The notes below the pieces were generated by a model. That model was not told the origin of the DNA. It worked only from the letters and a program-made list of their open reading frames with translations, and did no database searches. 64,000 nt of DNA from Tetrahymena thermophila SB210 (lineage: Eukaryota > Ciliophora > Oligohymenophorea > Hymenostomatida > Tetrahymenidae), in contig NW_002476437.1 in the NCBI RefSeq assembly GCF_000189635.1, positions 190,292-254,291 on the forward strand, written 5' to 3'. Position numbers and translations under genes: made by a program. The stretch's first letter is position 1, and every line of letters begins with the position of its first letter. Of this stretch, positions 51,972 to 63,687 are shown piece after piece.

Positions 51972-54900
51972 TCAAAGAATATTGAAGAAAGGCTTAAGCT
52001 TTTCCTTAATAAAGAGCCATTCGTCTTTAGTTACTTCATCTCTATAATGCTCCTTTAATGCATCGATTGATCTTCTGTTTATCTAAATTAATAAAGAAAG
52101 AATGATTAGGTTGTTAAAATAATATTATTAATTAATTATATTACCATAGATACTAAATAGTCTTTTTCTGTGAAATGTCTTCCTGCTAAAATGTTACCAG
52201 TACCTCCAATTCTGATAGCTACACTACCTGTTTCCTTCTTGGCAAAAGGAATGGATTTTTTATTAACTTCAATAGATTCGACAACACCAATTTTCAACTT
52301 TGTGTTATTGAAGAGACAAACTTATGTACCAGGTTTCAATGTACCTCTTTCGATATCAACACCCATAATAATAGGTTCAGCTTTGTTGAAGAATTGTAAT
52401 GGCTATTTAAATATAAGCTGAATTAAATTCTGTACAAATATAAAATAAATTTACCTTAATAAGACATGGGAAAACAGCAAGTTTACCTTCTTCCTTCTTT
52501 CTCTCTTCTTCACATTCCTTAACGAATTTAACATAGTGGTCTTACAAATGATAAATAATATTAGCAGTAAAGATTTTAACACCATTTTCTTCGGCGTATT
52601 TCTAGGCATCAGGAAGAACTTTAACGTCGAAAACAAGCATACAAGCATACTCCTTCTTTCTTTTGCTTGGATCATCTGCTAAGACAGACTTAAGTGCTTT
52701 TGTAATGTCATCCTTTGATACAGGACCAACTGATACATATGAAACTGGAATCTTTTCCTTTTCCAAGAAGTTTAACAAGGCTTCTAATGAACCCAAAGTA
52801 GAGGCTGCAACACCAACACCCATATTTACAAGCTTGACTTTCTTTTTAACTTAATCGTAATCACTCATAACTAAATCAATAGCTGTTTGTTCTTCATCTT
52901 CAGTGTTAGCCAAATATAATTGAGAACCAGCAACAGCTTCTTCAAGATCAGGAGCAGAGATTTTAATACCCATAGAAGCATGAATAAACTATTTAATAAC
53001 ATTATATATCATTAATCACTTAAAATTTTTGAAAAAGTCAATAATCATGAAATTTAACAAATTAAAAATAACTCATATATAGATTTAATTATTAAAAAAA
53101 CTAAATAATGGTTAATGAATTAATTACATCGTGGTGTTCGTATTCACCTTTGACTCTCATTTCTTTCATGGGATGTGGAGTCAACAGTGCTCTAATTTTC
53201 GTTTTTATTGGCCCATTAAAACCTAAAAGTACTATTTTATCATCCTATCTGATTGTACCATCAACAAGAATAGCATCAATTGTTACACCCAAACCATCAA
53301 TCTTCTTGACTTCCATAACTGTACAGTTGAAGGCATCTTCCTTGACAACCATTCTTGATTTCATATACATACTTGTGTACTTGATGATAACTGATAAGAG
53401 ATCAGGAATACCTTCACCAGTAACACCAGATGTGGGTACAATAGGGAAATAAGTTTTAGGATCAGGATTATCCCAATACAAAGCTGCGTTGAAGGAGTTT
53501 TCAGCTAATTGAGTGATAATCTTTATTTTTAAAAATAGATAAATTGAAAAAATATTATTTTTTAATTTGATTGTTAATTTACTTGTTGATAACGATGATT
53601 AAAATCATTTTAGTTTTCTTTAGATTGATTTTTCAAGCTAACGTAAGAAGAAGCAAATTCGTCTGTTTTCCAATTGTAGGTTCTATCGATTTTGTTCAAA
53701 GCAATGACGAAAGGAGTCTTTCTCATTCTCAATAGATTGAGAGATTCCAAAGTTTATTGTTCAAGACCGTGCATAAGATCAATAACCAAAATAGCGAAAT
53801 CACAAAGTGATGAACCTCTAGTTCTGAGATTGGAGAAACTTTCGTGACCAGGAGTATCAATAACAAGCAAACCAGGAGCCTTGAGATCAACAGGATAATG
53901 TTCATTACATTTTTCGATTTCAACAGCGATGTTTGGGCCAGGGAAATATGTAGCACCGATTTATTAAGTAATACCACCAGCTTCACCACCTTAGACCTTT
54001 ATTTTAGATATTAAAATATTTATTTTTAGGTCAAAGATAAAAATAAAAATAAAAAATAGTTTACATTAGTACGACGGAGTTTATCAAGGAGAGTAGTTTT
54101 ACCAGTATCAACGTGACCCAAGATACAAACAATAGGAGATCTGAGAATTTCCTTCTTTTCTTCAGGCTTCTTCTCTTCTAACTTCTTTGCTTTCTTTTAT
54201 CCTTGTAAAATTTTTTCATCTCTGGCAGCTTTCTTAGCTTCTTTTTCAGCCTTTTCTAATTCGGCAAGCTCCTTCTTTGAGAGTTTTTTTCTATCAATGT
54301 TTTTGGAGTCATCAGTCTAGTCAGTGTTGTTAGATTGTGTTGAATCCTTTTCTGCCAAAGTTAATTGTTCTTACTTCTATTCAGAATCTTATTTTTGAGG
54401 TTCTGAAACTGCAGGTTCCATCATAGCTTCCCAATCATCACCTTCAAATTATAAAACCTTTTCCTCAACCTTTTCTTCGACTTTTTCTTCTTTTTTGATT
54501 ACAAATCCGAAAGGATCTTTTTCAACCTTCTTCTTCTTGGGAGCAGCTGGCTTTATTTCAGATTAAATGACTTACTTTAATTCTTCTACTTTTGGAACAC
54601 TCACACCCAAAGATTTAAGTAAAGCTTCTTTTTTGATTCTATCAGCTTCTTCTTTTTCTAATTATTCCTTGGTCTTGATCAAACCTTCCTTTTTCAATTT
54701 TTTCTTTTACTCTTTCAATTTCTTTTTCTCTTCTTCAATTCTCTTCTTTTCTTCTTCCTCTCTTTTTCTTTCTTCTTCTTCGATTCTTTTTTGTTCAGCT
54801 TCGAGTCTTTCCTTTTCTTCCTTTTCTTTTTGCAATTTAGCTTACTTTTCAAGAGCAGCTTGTGCAGCTTTGCTTAAAGCAGGAGCCTTCTTTTTCTTAT

Positions 54901-56974
54901 CATTAGCAGCTGAGGTAGCAGTGGGAGCTTCAGTAGCTTCAGTAGCTTAACCTGTAGCAAGAGCTTCTTTCTTTTATTTTTCCTTAAGCTTCTTTTGCTA
55001 TGCTTTAGAAAGCTTCTTTTCACCACCTTCTTAATCTTCACCTTCTTGTTCTTATTAACCTTCAGCAGTAGCAGCTTCTTCCTTAGGTTTTGATTCTTAC
55101 TTTTTGTTGGAATTAACAGCTGCAAGCAAAGCAGCAAGTTCATCTTCTTCTTGCTTTTTCTTTGCCTCCTATTGAAGTCTTTTCTTTTCAGCTGCAGCCT
55201 TTTTCCTTTCTTCTTCCTCCTTTCTTTTTCTTTCCATTTCTTCTTTCTTCTTTCTTTCCTCTTCTTCCTTTCTCAATCTTTCTTTTTCAAGTTCTTCTTC
55301 ATCTATTTCATCTTCTTCTGATTCTTCTTCAGACTCTTCTTCTTCACTACCTGAGAAAGCAAACATATTTTTCTTATCGTCTTATTTCTTTTAAGCAGCC
55401 TTCTTTTGAGGTTCTTGCTTCTTAGATTGCTTTGAAGGCTTGACTTCCTCTTCTTCAGATTCTTCTTCACTTTCCTCTGAACTTGCAGCAGCTGCAAATT
55501 AATTATTAGAAGGTTTTTTAGCAGCCTATTGAGGTTAACTCTTTCCTGTAGCTTACAATAACTTCTTTTGTTAAATCAACTCTTTCTTGGCCTTTTCGTT
55601 AGCCTTTTTAGAAGAATGTTAAGCAACCTAAAAGTCATCATCTCCTCCCTATCCATCTTCATTTTCTTCATCATCCTCTTATTTTTTCTTAGGAGCTCCT
55701 TTTTTAGGAGCTTCATTCTTTTTGGCATATGGTTAAAAGGGAGCTTTCTTATTTTATCCTTTAGGCTTTGAGCTTTCTTCTTCTTTATCACTCTATTATT
55801 TATCTTCGTCATCACTATCATCTTATTTCTTTTTATTAGCTTTCTTATGAGTATCTACCTTCTTAACAGGTTCTTCCTTTTTTTATGTTTTTTTTCCCTT
55901 TTTAGCATCTCCTTCATCTTCATCATCAGATTAAGCTTGCTTAGAATGTGTTGGCTTAGCTTCCTCTTCATCATCGCTATCACCGTGTTTCTTTTTACCA
56001 CCTTTTTTGGGTTCTACTTTTTTGACAGGCTCTTCTTCATCATCGCTCTCGCCATGTTTCTTTTTACCTCCCTTTTTATGATCAACCTTTTTAATAGGTT
56101 CTTCCTTTTTGGCAGCTCCCTTAGCAGCTTTCTTTCCTTTCTTATTGTCATCATCATCTTCGTCATCTGAATCATGTTTAGCTGGTTGCTTATTTTCTTG
56201 TTCATCTTCACTTTCATCATGTTTCTTTTTAGAAGCTTTTTTGGGTTCTACCTTTTTAGAAAGCTCTTCCTTTTTAGGAGCGCTTTTAGCTGATTTCTTG
56301 CCCTTTTTGTTATCTTCTTCATCTTCATCATCAGAAGCAACTTTATGGGCTGGCTAAACATCTTCATCATCACTATCATCATGCTTTTTCTTGCCTCCTT
56401 TCTTGGTTTCTACTTTTTTAGGAGGATCCTCTTTTTTGGTAGCAACCTTAGAAGATTTTTTTCCCTTTTTGTTATCTTCTTCATCATCATTATCATCTTA
56501 TTATTTAACTTATTATTTAGGTTCATCTTCTTCATCGCTATCATCTTATTTCTTTTTCGATGCCTTCTTTGGTTCAACCTTTTTTTAAGGTTCTTCCTTC
56601 TTTGCACCCTTAGGAGCTTTTTTACCTTTTTTATTGTCTTCTTCATCATCTTCATTATCTGAAGGAGCTTTATGTTTAGCATTTTCATCTTCACTATCAT
56701 CATCATTTTTCTTCTTTCCTTTCTTAGCTGCATCTTTTTTAGGAGCTTCTTCCTTTTTGGTATTCTTGGCAGCCTTTTTTCCTTTTTTATTATCATCTTC
56801 GTCATCAGAAATTTATTACTATTAGGGAACTTGAACTTCTTCATCATCGCTCTCATCATGCTTCTTTTTTCCCTTCTTTGGGGCTTCTTATTTTTTAGGA
56901 GGTTCTTCCTTTTTTGCTCCCTTAGCTGACTTATTTGCAGCCTTTTTCATTTATTTTTCGTCGTCACTGCTCAT
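51972..56974 (-). CDS. EIF5B: Translation initiation factor eIF5B
   Basis: GTPase that promotes 60S joining. Six exons (54065-56974, 53583-53996, 53128-53520, 52455-52988, 52145-52402, 51972-52082), every one a whole number of codons, give 1539 aa, longer than the usual 1000-1220. The N-terminal 900 or so residues are Lys/Glu/Asp-rich: six imperfect repeats of about 52 residues, then Glu/Lys/Arg coiled coil. The G domain has G1 [15 protein letters not shown], switch 1 GGITQQIGAT, DTPGH and NKID. Domain II and later regions follow ([40 protein letters not shown]), and the C-terminal helix ends [16 protein letters not shown]. All intron phases are 0. The catalytic His of DTPGH is intact. The N-terminus is variable in this family; the repeat structure here is unusual. 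Confidence 0.97.
55800..56795 (-). repeat. Coding tandem repeat in eIF5B N-terminus (about 156-bp period)
   Basis: Six imperfect units, each beginning with KKGKK and a Lys/Ala/Ser block, then KKEEP-x-KKVEPKK and a KKK motif, then an Asp/Glu/Ser block such as DDSDDED. The fifth unit has an internal duplication of the [11 protein letters not shown] part. Confidence 0.85.
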
Positions 56975-59387
56975 TTCTATGTTATTTATTGAGTCAAAAT
57001 AATGAATGTATAGAAAGGTTTAACTTTCTCTTCACTTTCTTATATTTTATATAATATTAATTAAAATTATTTGTTTCTTTTATTTTTAACTTTAATCTTC
57101 ACTTTATTTATTTATTATTCTCCTTCAATCTTGCTTGTAAGTGACTAACCTATCTTTTAATAATAAATTCTTTTCTCTACCATAATATTCAAAAGACAGA
57201 AATTAATAGCAAAGATATTATACTATTCTATCTAGTTTATTTCATTAATAGTTAAAAATAAGTCTAATTTATATATAATTAATTTATAATCACTCGTTTC
57301 ATATTAAAATTATTAATTTTAAGAAAAACATATTAAGGAGTACTTAAAAATACTATCTTAAATTAATGTATAACATCTTGTTAAAAATTAAATATCTTAA
57401 TAATATCTTAAAAAGATATAAAACCTTATATTTTATATGTTAATTCTAATAAATAAAAATAATAAAGAAATAAAATTTTATGTATGGTTTTCAAGTGATG
57501 CTATAATATAATATTCTTTTCTTAAGTAGTAGAGATAGATAGACATAATTTTTATTAAAAGGGTACATAAATTTCAAATAATAGTAACTGATAAAATAAT
57601 AAAATATGATTTTGACACAACAAATGAATAAAAATAGATAAATAATTTAGTAAAATTCAGAGAAATTTTTTTATTTTTAAGCTTGCCTTTCTATTAAATG
57701 GATAAAATAAATAAATAAAAGTTGTATGCTTATTTTGAAAATATTAATTACAAAATTTATATTTTTCTAAATATTTGATTTATTAATAATTGTTAAAAAA
57801 GTGAATAATATATTTAATTAAGTCGATTCAATAAAAATATCAACAAATAATTTACAATTTATTTTATTTTTCAAATAATTTTTAAAAAACTTAATATTTT
57901 AGACTTAATAATAATTATATATTTTAAATTCATTAGAATTTTATTAAAATTAAACTCATTAAATTAATAAATAATAATTATTTTGTATTTAATTTTATAT
58001 CATTCTATTTTAATTAAATATTTGTATAATAATTTTTTTATTGTTAGTTATATACTTTGGGCACTCTTGAATAATAATAAGAATAGTGAAATATGATTTT
58101 TAGATTGCGAGGAGAAAAAATAGGAGGAAAAAAATAAAATATAAAATATTTCTCTTCCTCCTTACTAAAGAGTAGTAGTATTAATTATTTTTTCTTTATT
58201 TATCACTAAAATTTTAATTTTAGAGTAACATTTATTTTATATTGAAGTAAAGTTATTATCTGACTAAAAAAAATGAAAATAAATAAATAGATTGATATCG
58301 ATAAATAGAATATATTATTAAAAAGACGTTAAAAACATAATATATTTGATGCTTTAAAAGCATATTTGTAAGATTCAATTCATTTTTATAAAACTGATTA
58401 AAAATATTTAAAACTTTTTAATTGCTCTAAAAAATTAATCATAAATTATAGTTTTAAAACTTAAAATTTAAAAATATTGCTTGTAATTTATGGAATGACA
58501 TTTTTTTACAAAACCATTTCTAATATATTTGTTTACATCAAATAAAATTAAATTTATTATATTTTTTGACTTGCAAAAAAAACCTTGTTTTTAAATAAAC
58601 TTGATCAAAAGTAAATTCATATAAAAATGTAGAAAAGTTAGATTTTTTCTAAATTTAATATTTTCATAATTAACTTGGATTCTTTGAAAAATATCTAGTT
58701 TCTTTCACTGTTAAAAATTTAAACATTTTTAAAATGTTAATATTTTCTATTTAATCAAATTTCTTTCTAGTAAAAATATAACACTTTTGCAGTATTCATA
58801 TATTTTGATTTTTAATATGACTTGCTTCAAATTATGCTTTAAAAGTTCGATTATTTAAAATGACAAAATTTTGTTATTGCATCAACACACCTAAAAAAAA
58901 TCTTGAAATAGTAAGTATCTAAAAAGATATTTAAATATTATGTATGATACTACTTAGTTTACGAATGAGCAAATTGTATTTTTTGTTTACTTCTAAAAAG
59001 AGACAGTAAATGAAAAAATAAAAACAATAAGCGAATAGATTTTGTTTTAAAAAAATTCTGTTTGTTTTCTTGAAAATAACAGAACAAACATAAGATTTAG
59101 GTAAAAAAAAAGATAAATAGCAAAAATTAAATTTTTACAAACAATATATATATCAGATTTAAGAAAAATTGATCATATTAGAAACTTATATATTGATTTA
59201 TTTTCAAGTACAAAAAAATAAATAGATTGACTGACTGATTTATTGAATTAAACATACACATAAATACAGACTCATTAATTTGTTAATTCATTAATATATT
59301 GCTTGATAAATTTCAAACTTAAGTAATTAACTAATCTAAAGTGATTGCAATTAATAAATTAAAAACTTCTACGAATAATAGTATTAT
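56975..59387. other. Long intergenic region between divergent genes
   Basis: About 2.4 kb of extremely AT-rich DNA with the promoters of eIF5B (minus) and channel copy 4 (plus). No coding frame, tRNA or clear repeat unit was found. A slightly more mixed patch is at about 58060-58150. Confidence 0.5.
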
Positions 59388-62300
59388 ATGAAGTTAAAAT
59401 CTTTAGACGAAAATAGAGCTTATCAAAAGCGCAAAACCATCAAAAAAGAAAAAAGTCTTTTTGATTTTACGCCAAGATTAGCCATACCAGAATTTACAAT
59501 TCCATCGATTAGGTAAAATGATGATGATATTCAAATATCTTTGGATTGCTCAGAAAGACACACTTTGGATATGAATGGAGATTAAACAGTTTCTGATCAT
59601 AAACTAAAAAAAAGCGCATCTTTTATGTCGAAAAATACTACCAAGAATAACATATCATTTAACAATCGATCAGATAATAACATTTTAATTCATTAAGATT
59701 AAGAAGGTTTTATGAAGTAATAAAACGATTAGAATATGGATCTTTATTCAAAGGTGGATTTCATATCTGAGAAAAATATAGCCCTTTCAATCGCTGGAGG
59801 TAGCTAAAGAAATATACCAATAAGTGCTACTAAAATTTAGAAATAATTAGCAAACAGGAGATAATCAAAGTTTTATTTTTCAGAAAGTGAAAGCAGATTT
59901 AAAATTCCAAGCTAAAATTCGAGAGAATACAAGGTAGAAAACATAGAAAACTTACCTAGGCTAAAGAGCAACTTTTCATTGATTTCTAATATAAAAGGGA
60001 ATTTAAACAAAATGTAGCAGAAAGTGATTGCTATAGGGATGCTATTAGTTTTTTATGTGAAACTTAAAACATTAAGTGGAGTAAATTAAATAACCAAGCA
60101 ATATATGTTAAGTTCGAAAGTGGATAACAAGTCTCACCAGCTGAAATGCCTTACATATTTAAATGATTTTTCTTAAATTAGTGATAAAAAACAGTAGTAA
60201 CTTAAAAAAGAAAATAACTTGATTTCTTTGTCTACAATAAATAACTAAAAAAACGAAAGTGGTTAACAAAATAAAAAATGCTCTTTTATCTAATTTTGTT
60301 TTGGCTGTATACCTGTAATTCATCCAGACTCTAAAAAATTATTCTTATTTGACATTATAAATTTGATATTTATAATTCTCAATCTAACTTACGTTCCAAT
60401 TGAAACTGTTATTGACACTCCATTTTTACAGATGTATGGCAACAAATGGTAATATAATATTATTCTTTCAAATATCTTTTGAATTAATTTTTTATAAAAG
60501 GTTTATTTTCATCACAAGCTCTATATCGGTTTACTTCTTTAGCGTGATTCTCTCTTTGAACATGGGCTATTATGATAAAGGTTATTGTATAATGGATAGA
60601 AATAAAATTCTAGTAAGGTATATGAAGTTAGGATTTTGGGTTGACATCTTAAGTACCTTTCCTATGTTCGTTAGTGGGATTAATTCAAAACCTGTTTATA
60701 AAATGTGCAATTTATTTGTTATATTAAAAATTAATTGGATTGATAAGTTTTTTTACAAGTACTTTGAGATATGCAATCTAAAGAAAAAAATAAAAAAAAT
60801 GGTCTTTTTAAAGTTTTTATACATCCTATTGAAAATTCTATTTTTCGTTCATGTTTTTGCTTGCGTTTTCCTCGCTTTCAGTTATCATGTTAATGCTACA
60901 GATAATTGGATTACAAAGTATGGATCAGACTTAGACTCAAAAGGATGGTTCACAAAAGTAAATAATTTTAAATGCATAACGCAATAATATAAAAATGAAT
61001 TAAAAATAAAATATAATAAATAGTATGTCTATGCATTTTATTGGGGAATAACGATTATGACTACTGTTGGATTAGGTGATATATTACCTAGTAATATTTA
61101 TGAAGTCTGTGTCCTCTCATTATTCATGTTTTTTTCATGTGCTGCATTTGCTTACTCTTTTAATTCAATAGGAATTATTTTAGATGAAATGAACCAAAGA
61201 AGTGATTTATTTGTGAAAGAAATGAGAATAGTTAGCAGGTATTTTTTTAAACCAATTATTGTGAAATTTTATTTATACTACTTGATTTTTTCAATTTTTC
61301 AATAACTCAAACAAAATAATTGTTAATTAATTTACTAATTGATAATGAATCAATTAGTAAGTTAGTTACTATAAAAAGATATTTATTTCAAAAAAATTTT
61401 TAGCAAAATCCTCTAAATTTAAAGTTAAGGTTTATTTTAATCAGTAATAAAGTCTATTTTTATTTAGTTTATATTGGGATTTTAATTTCTCTCATTTAAT
61501 AAATTAAAAAATGCTTTAAATTAATCATAAATAAATACTAAATAAATAGATACTTATAAATGAAGAAAGTTGATCATGAGCTTTAAATTGAAGTGAGAAA
61601 ATACATAGAATATAGATTTTAATTTGAAAATGAAATCTCTTAAGAAGAGGAAAAGATAGTTTTCAAGAGACTACCGATTAGTATCCAAGAAAAGCTAATT
61701 ATACAATCAAATATGGCTATTTTAAGGAAAATTAGTTTTTTATAAAATAATTTTTCTGAAGGGCTACTTAATAAATTGTGTTTAACTATAGAATCTGAAT
61801 AATGGTTAAACTAAGATACCATTTATAAATAGGATGATGTTTATGCTGAGTCTTCTAATAGCATCAAGTTTTATATTTTAGAAAGTGGATAAGTACAACT
61901 ACTTGCTAATGCTGGCAATCCTGATTAACCCTTAGTTATTAAAAATATTACTGATGTAGAAGATTTTGGATCTTTAGAATTCTTTAATGATGAGCCAAGA
62001 CATTATACTGCCGTTACTATAGGGACAACAAAACTACTCTCAATAAGTAGGAGTAAATTTTTATAAATTCTTAAATAGTTTCCAGAAGATTATGAAAAAT
62101 TTAAAATGCTTTGCGAAAATGCTAAGATGAACAAAATATAGTTCGATATCAAAATAAGTTGCTATTGCTGTTAGAAATATAACCATTCTCTCAAAGAATG
62201 CCCAAAAATTCATTACATTGCTAATAAAGAGCTATCAATTTTGAAAGTAATTAATTTCTATAAAATATTAAATATTTAAAGTTTCTATTAATGAACAAAT

Positions 62301-63687
62301 AATAAAAAACATGAAAACAAATTTAAGAAAATTAAAAAAAACAAGTTATAAAAAATAATAAAAAAGCTAATGAAAAGTTAATAACTAAAAAACATACAAA
62401 AAAGTAAGCCAAAATAATTTCAATAAATCATAATAAATCATTATTAATTTTAATGGAAATAATTCAAGCTTTTTTTTACTTGATTAGTAAAAATAATCAT
62501 AAAAATATTGAAGTAATTTTATATTTCAAAATAAAAATATAATTAATTGATTTATTTTTAGCATGTTTAAATCCAAAGTGTTATTTATTTGCTAAATAAA
62601 AATCAAATAAATTAGAGAAAAAACAAGCTAAAATTTAAATTTTATTTATTGTAAGGTATTTAATTAATTTTTTTCAGATTTTAGTATATTAAAAAATGGT
62701 TTATTGCAAAAAAAACACATAAATATAACTCACAAAATAAAAACCTATTATTAGTTTTAATTTTTATTTATTTATTTATTTATTTACTTACTTACTTACT
62801 TATTTAACAAATAGAATATGTTTAGTTTACCATAGTAAAGAAAGGCATCTAGAAGGAATTTTAAATTAAAAATAAACTCTCTATATGAAAATCATATTAT
62901 TTAAGAGAGAGCTATATGCTATTAATAATACAATCATGATGAGTTGAATAAAATTGAATCACCTTTAATTACTTAGGAAGATATTTTAAATACAGAAACC
63001 TATAGAAACGGAAATGGAAATATCCATAAAAATTAAAATAATTAGAAAGTACTATTGAATATAGCAACAAATGATTTGATTTCGAGAGTTGATTTTGATA
63101 TTTAAGAAAAAAATTTAAACAAACTGGTTAGGAACTAGTCTTTTTCAACAAGAAAGTCAACATGCTTACGCCCAACCCTATTCAAATAAAACACAGATGC
63201 AATAAACATTGATTAAAACGAAGACATTTTAAAATAGTAAGTTGAATCAAATTATAGTCCTGTTTCACTATCGTAAAGAAAACATCATACTACAATTAAT
63301 TTAAATACTCATGATCAATAATTATTTCATAAAAACTAAAAAAAAAATACAGAATCTCCATCCCCTCATATAAGTTATCAAAAACGACATATCTCAATAA
63401 ATAATTTACCTCAAGACGAAATCAACGAGAAAGACATAAGCTTTATGATAGATAATTTTGATAGATTAAAGAATTATAAATACTACTTTCCATATAATAA
63501 TTATGATAACATATTAAACTAATATGAAAAAATTAGACCCAAATTTAAGTATCAAAGACTTAGGAAGCCAAGCCAATATTTTTTATTTCCTAACTTGAAT
63601 TTTAAAAAATTAACTAAAAATACAAAAAATAAAATCTAATCTGAAAATAAAATAGATGTTACCTTCAATGATTCTTTTAATGCTTGA
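59388..63687 (+). CDS. CNBD-type six-TM K+ channel with CCHC zinc knuckle, copy 4
   Basis: Five exons (59388-60448, 60501-60957, 61024-61238, 61550-62246, 62815-63687) join to 1101 codons. Residues 1-330 are a polar, Ser/Lys/Asn-rich N-terminus. S1 starts near LFLFDIINLIFIILNLTYVP. The S2-S3 motif is GYYDKGYCIMDRNKILVRY. The pore filter is TTVGLGD (residues 519-525), with Leu in place of the usual Tyr. C-linker and CNBD follow (FYILESGQVQLL; FGSLEFFNDEPRHYTAV), then a zinc knuckle C782-x2-C785-x4-H790-x4-C795. A polar tail ends in a block (NYKYYFPYNNY, RLRKPSQYF) alignable with the tails of copies 2 and 3, which supports placing exon 5 in this gene. Introns are 52, 66, 311 and 568 nt. A diverged relative of the left-end array, probably a membrane K+ channel; the ligand is unknown and S4 is weakly charged. 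Confidence 0.9.
62767..62810. repeat. Short TTTA/CTTA tandem repeat in an intron
   Basis: About ten four-base units (TTTA, then CTTA) just before the acceptor of the last exon of channel copy 4. Confidence 0.8.

Noticed and set aside
54567-56929. Many Ser/Phe/Leu-rich plus-strand frames opposite eIF5B
   Set aside because: Antisense shadows of the Lys/Glu/Asp-rich repeats; the minus-strand frame is the conserved eIF5B gene.
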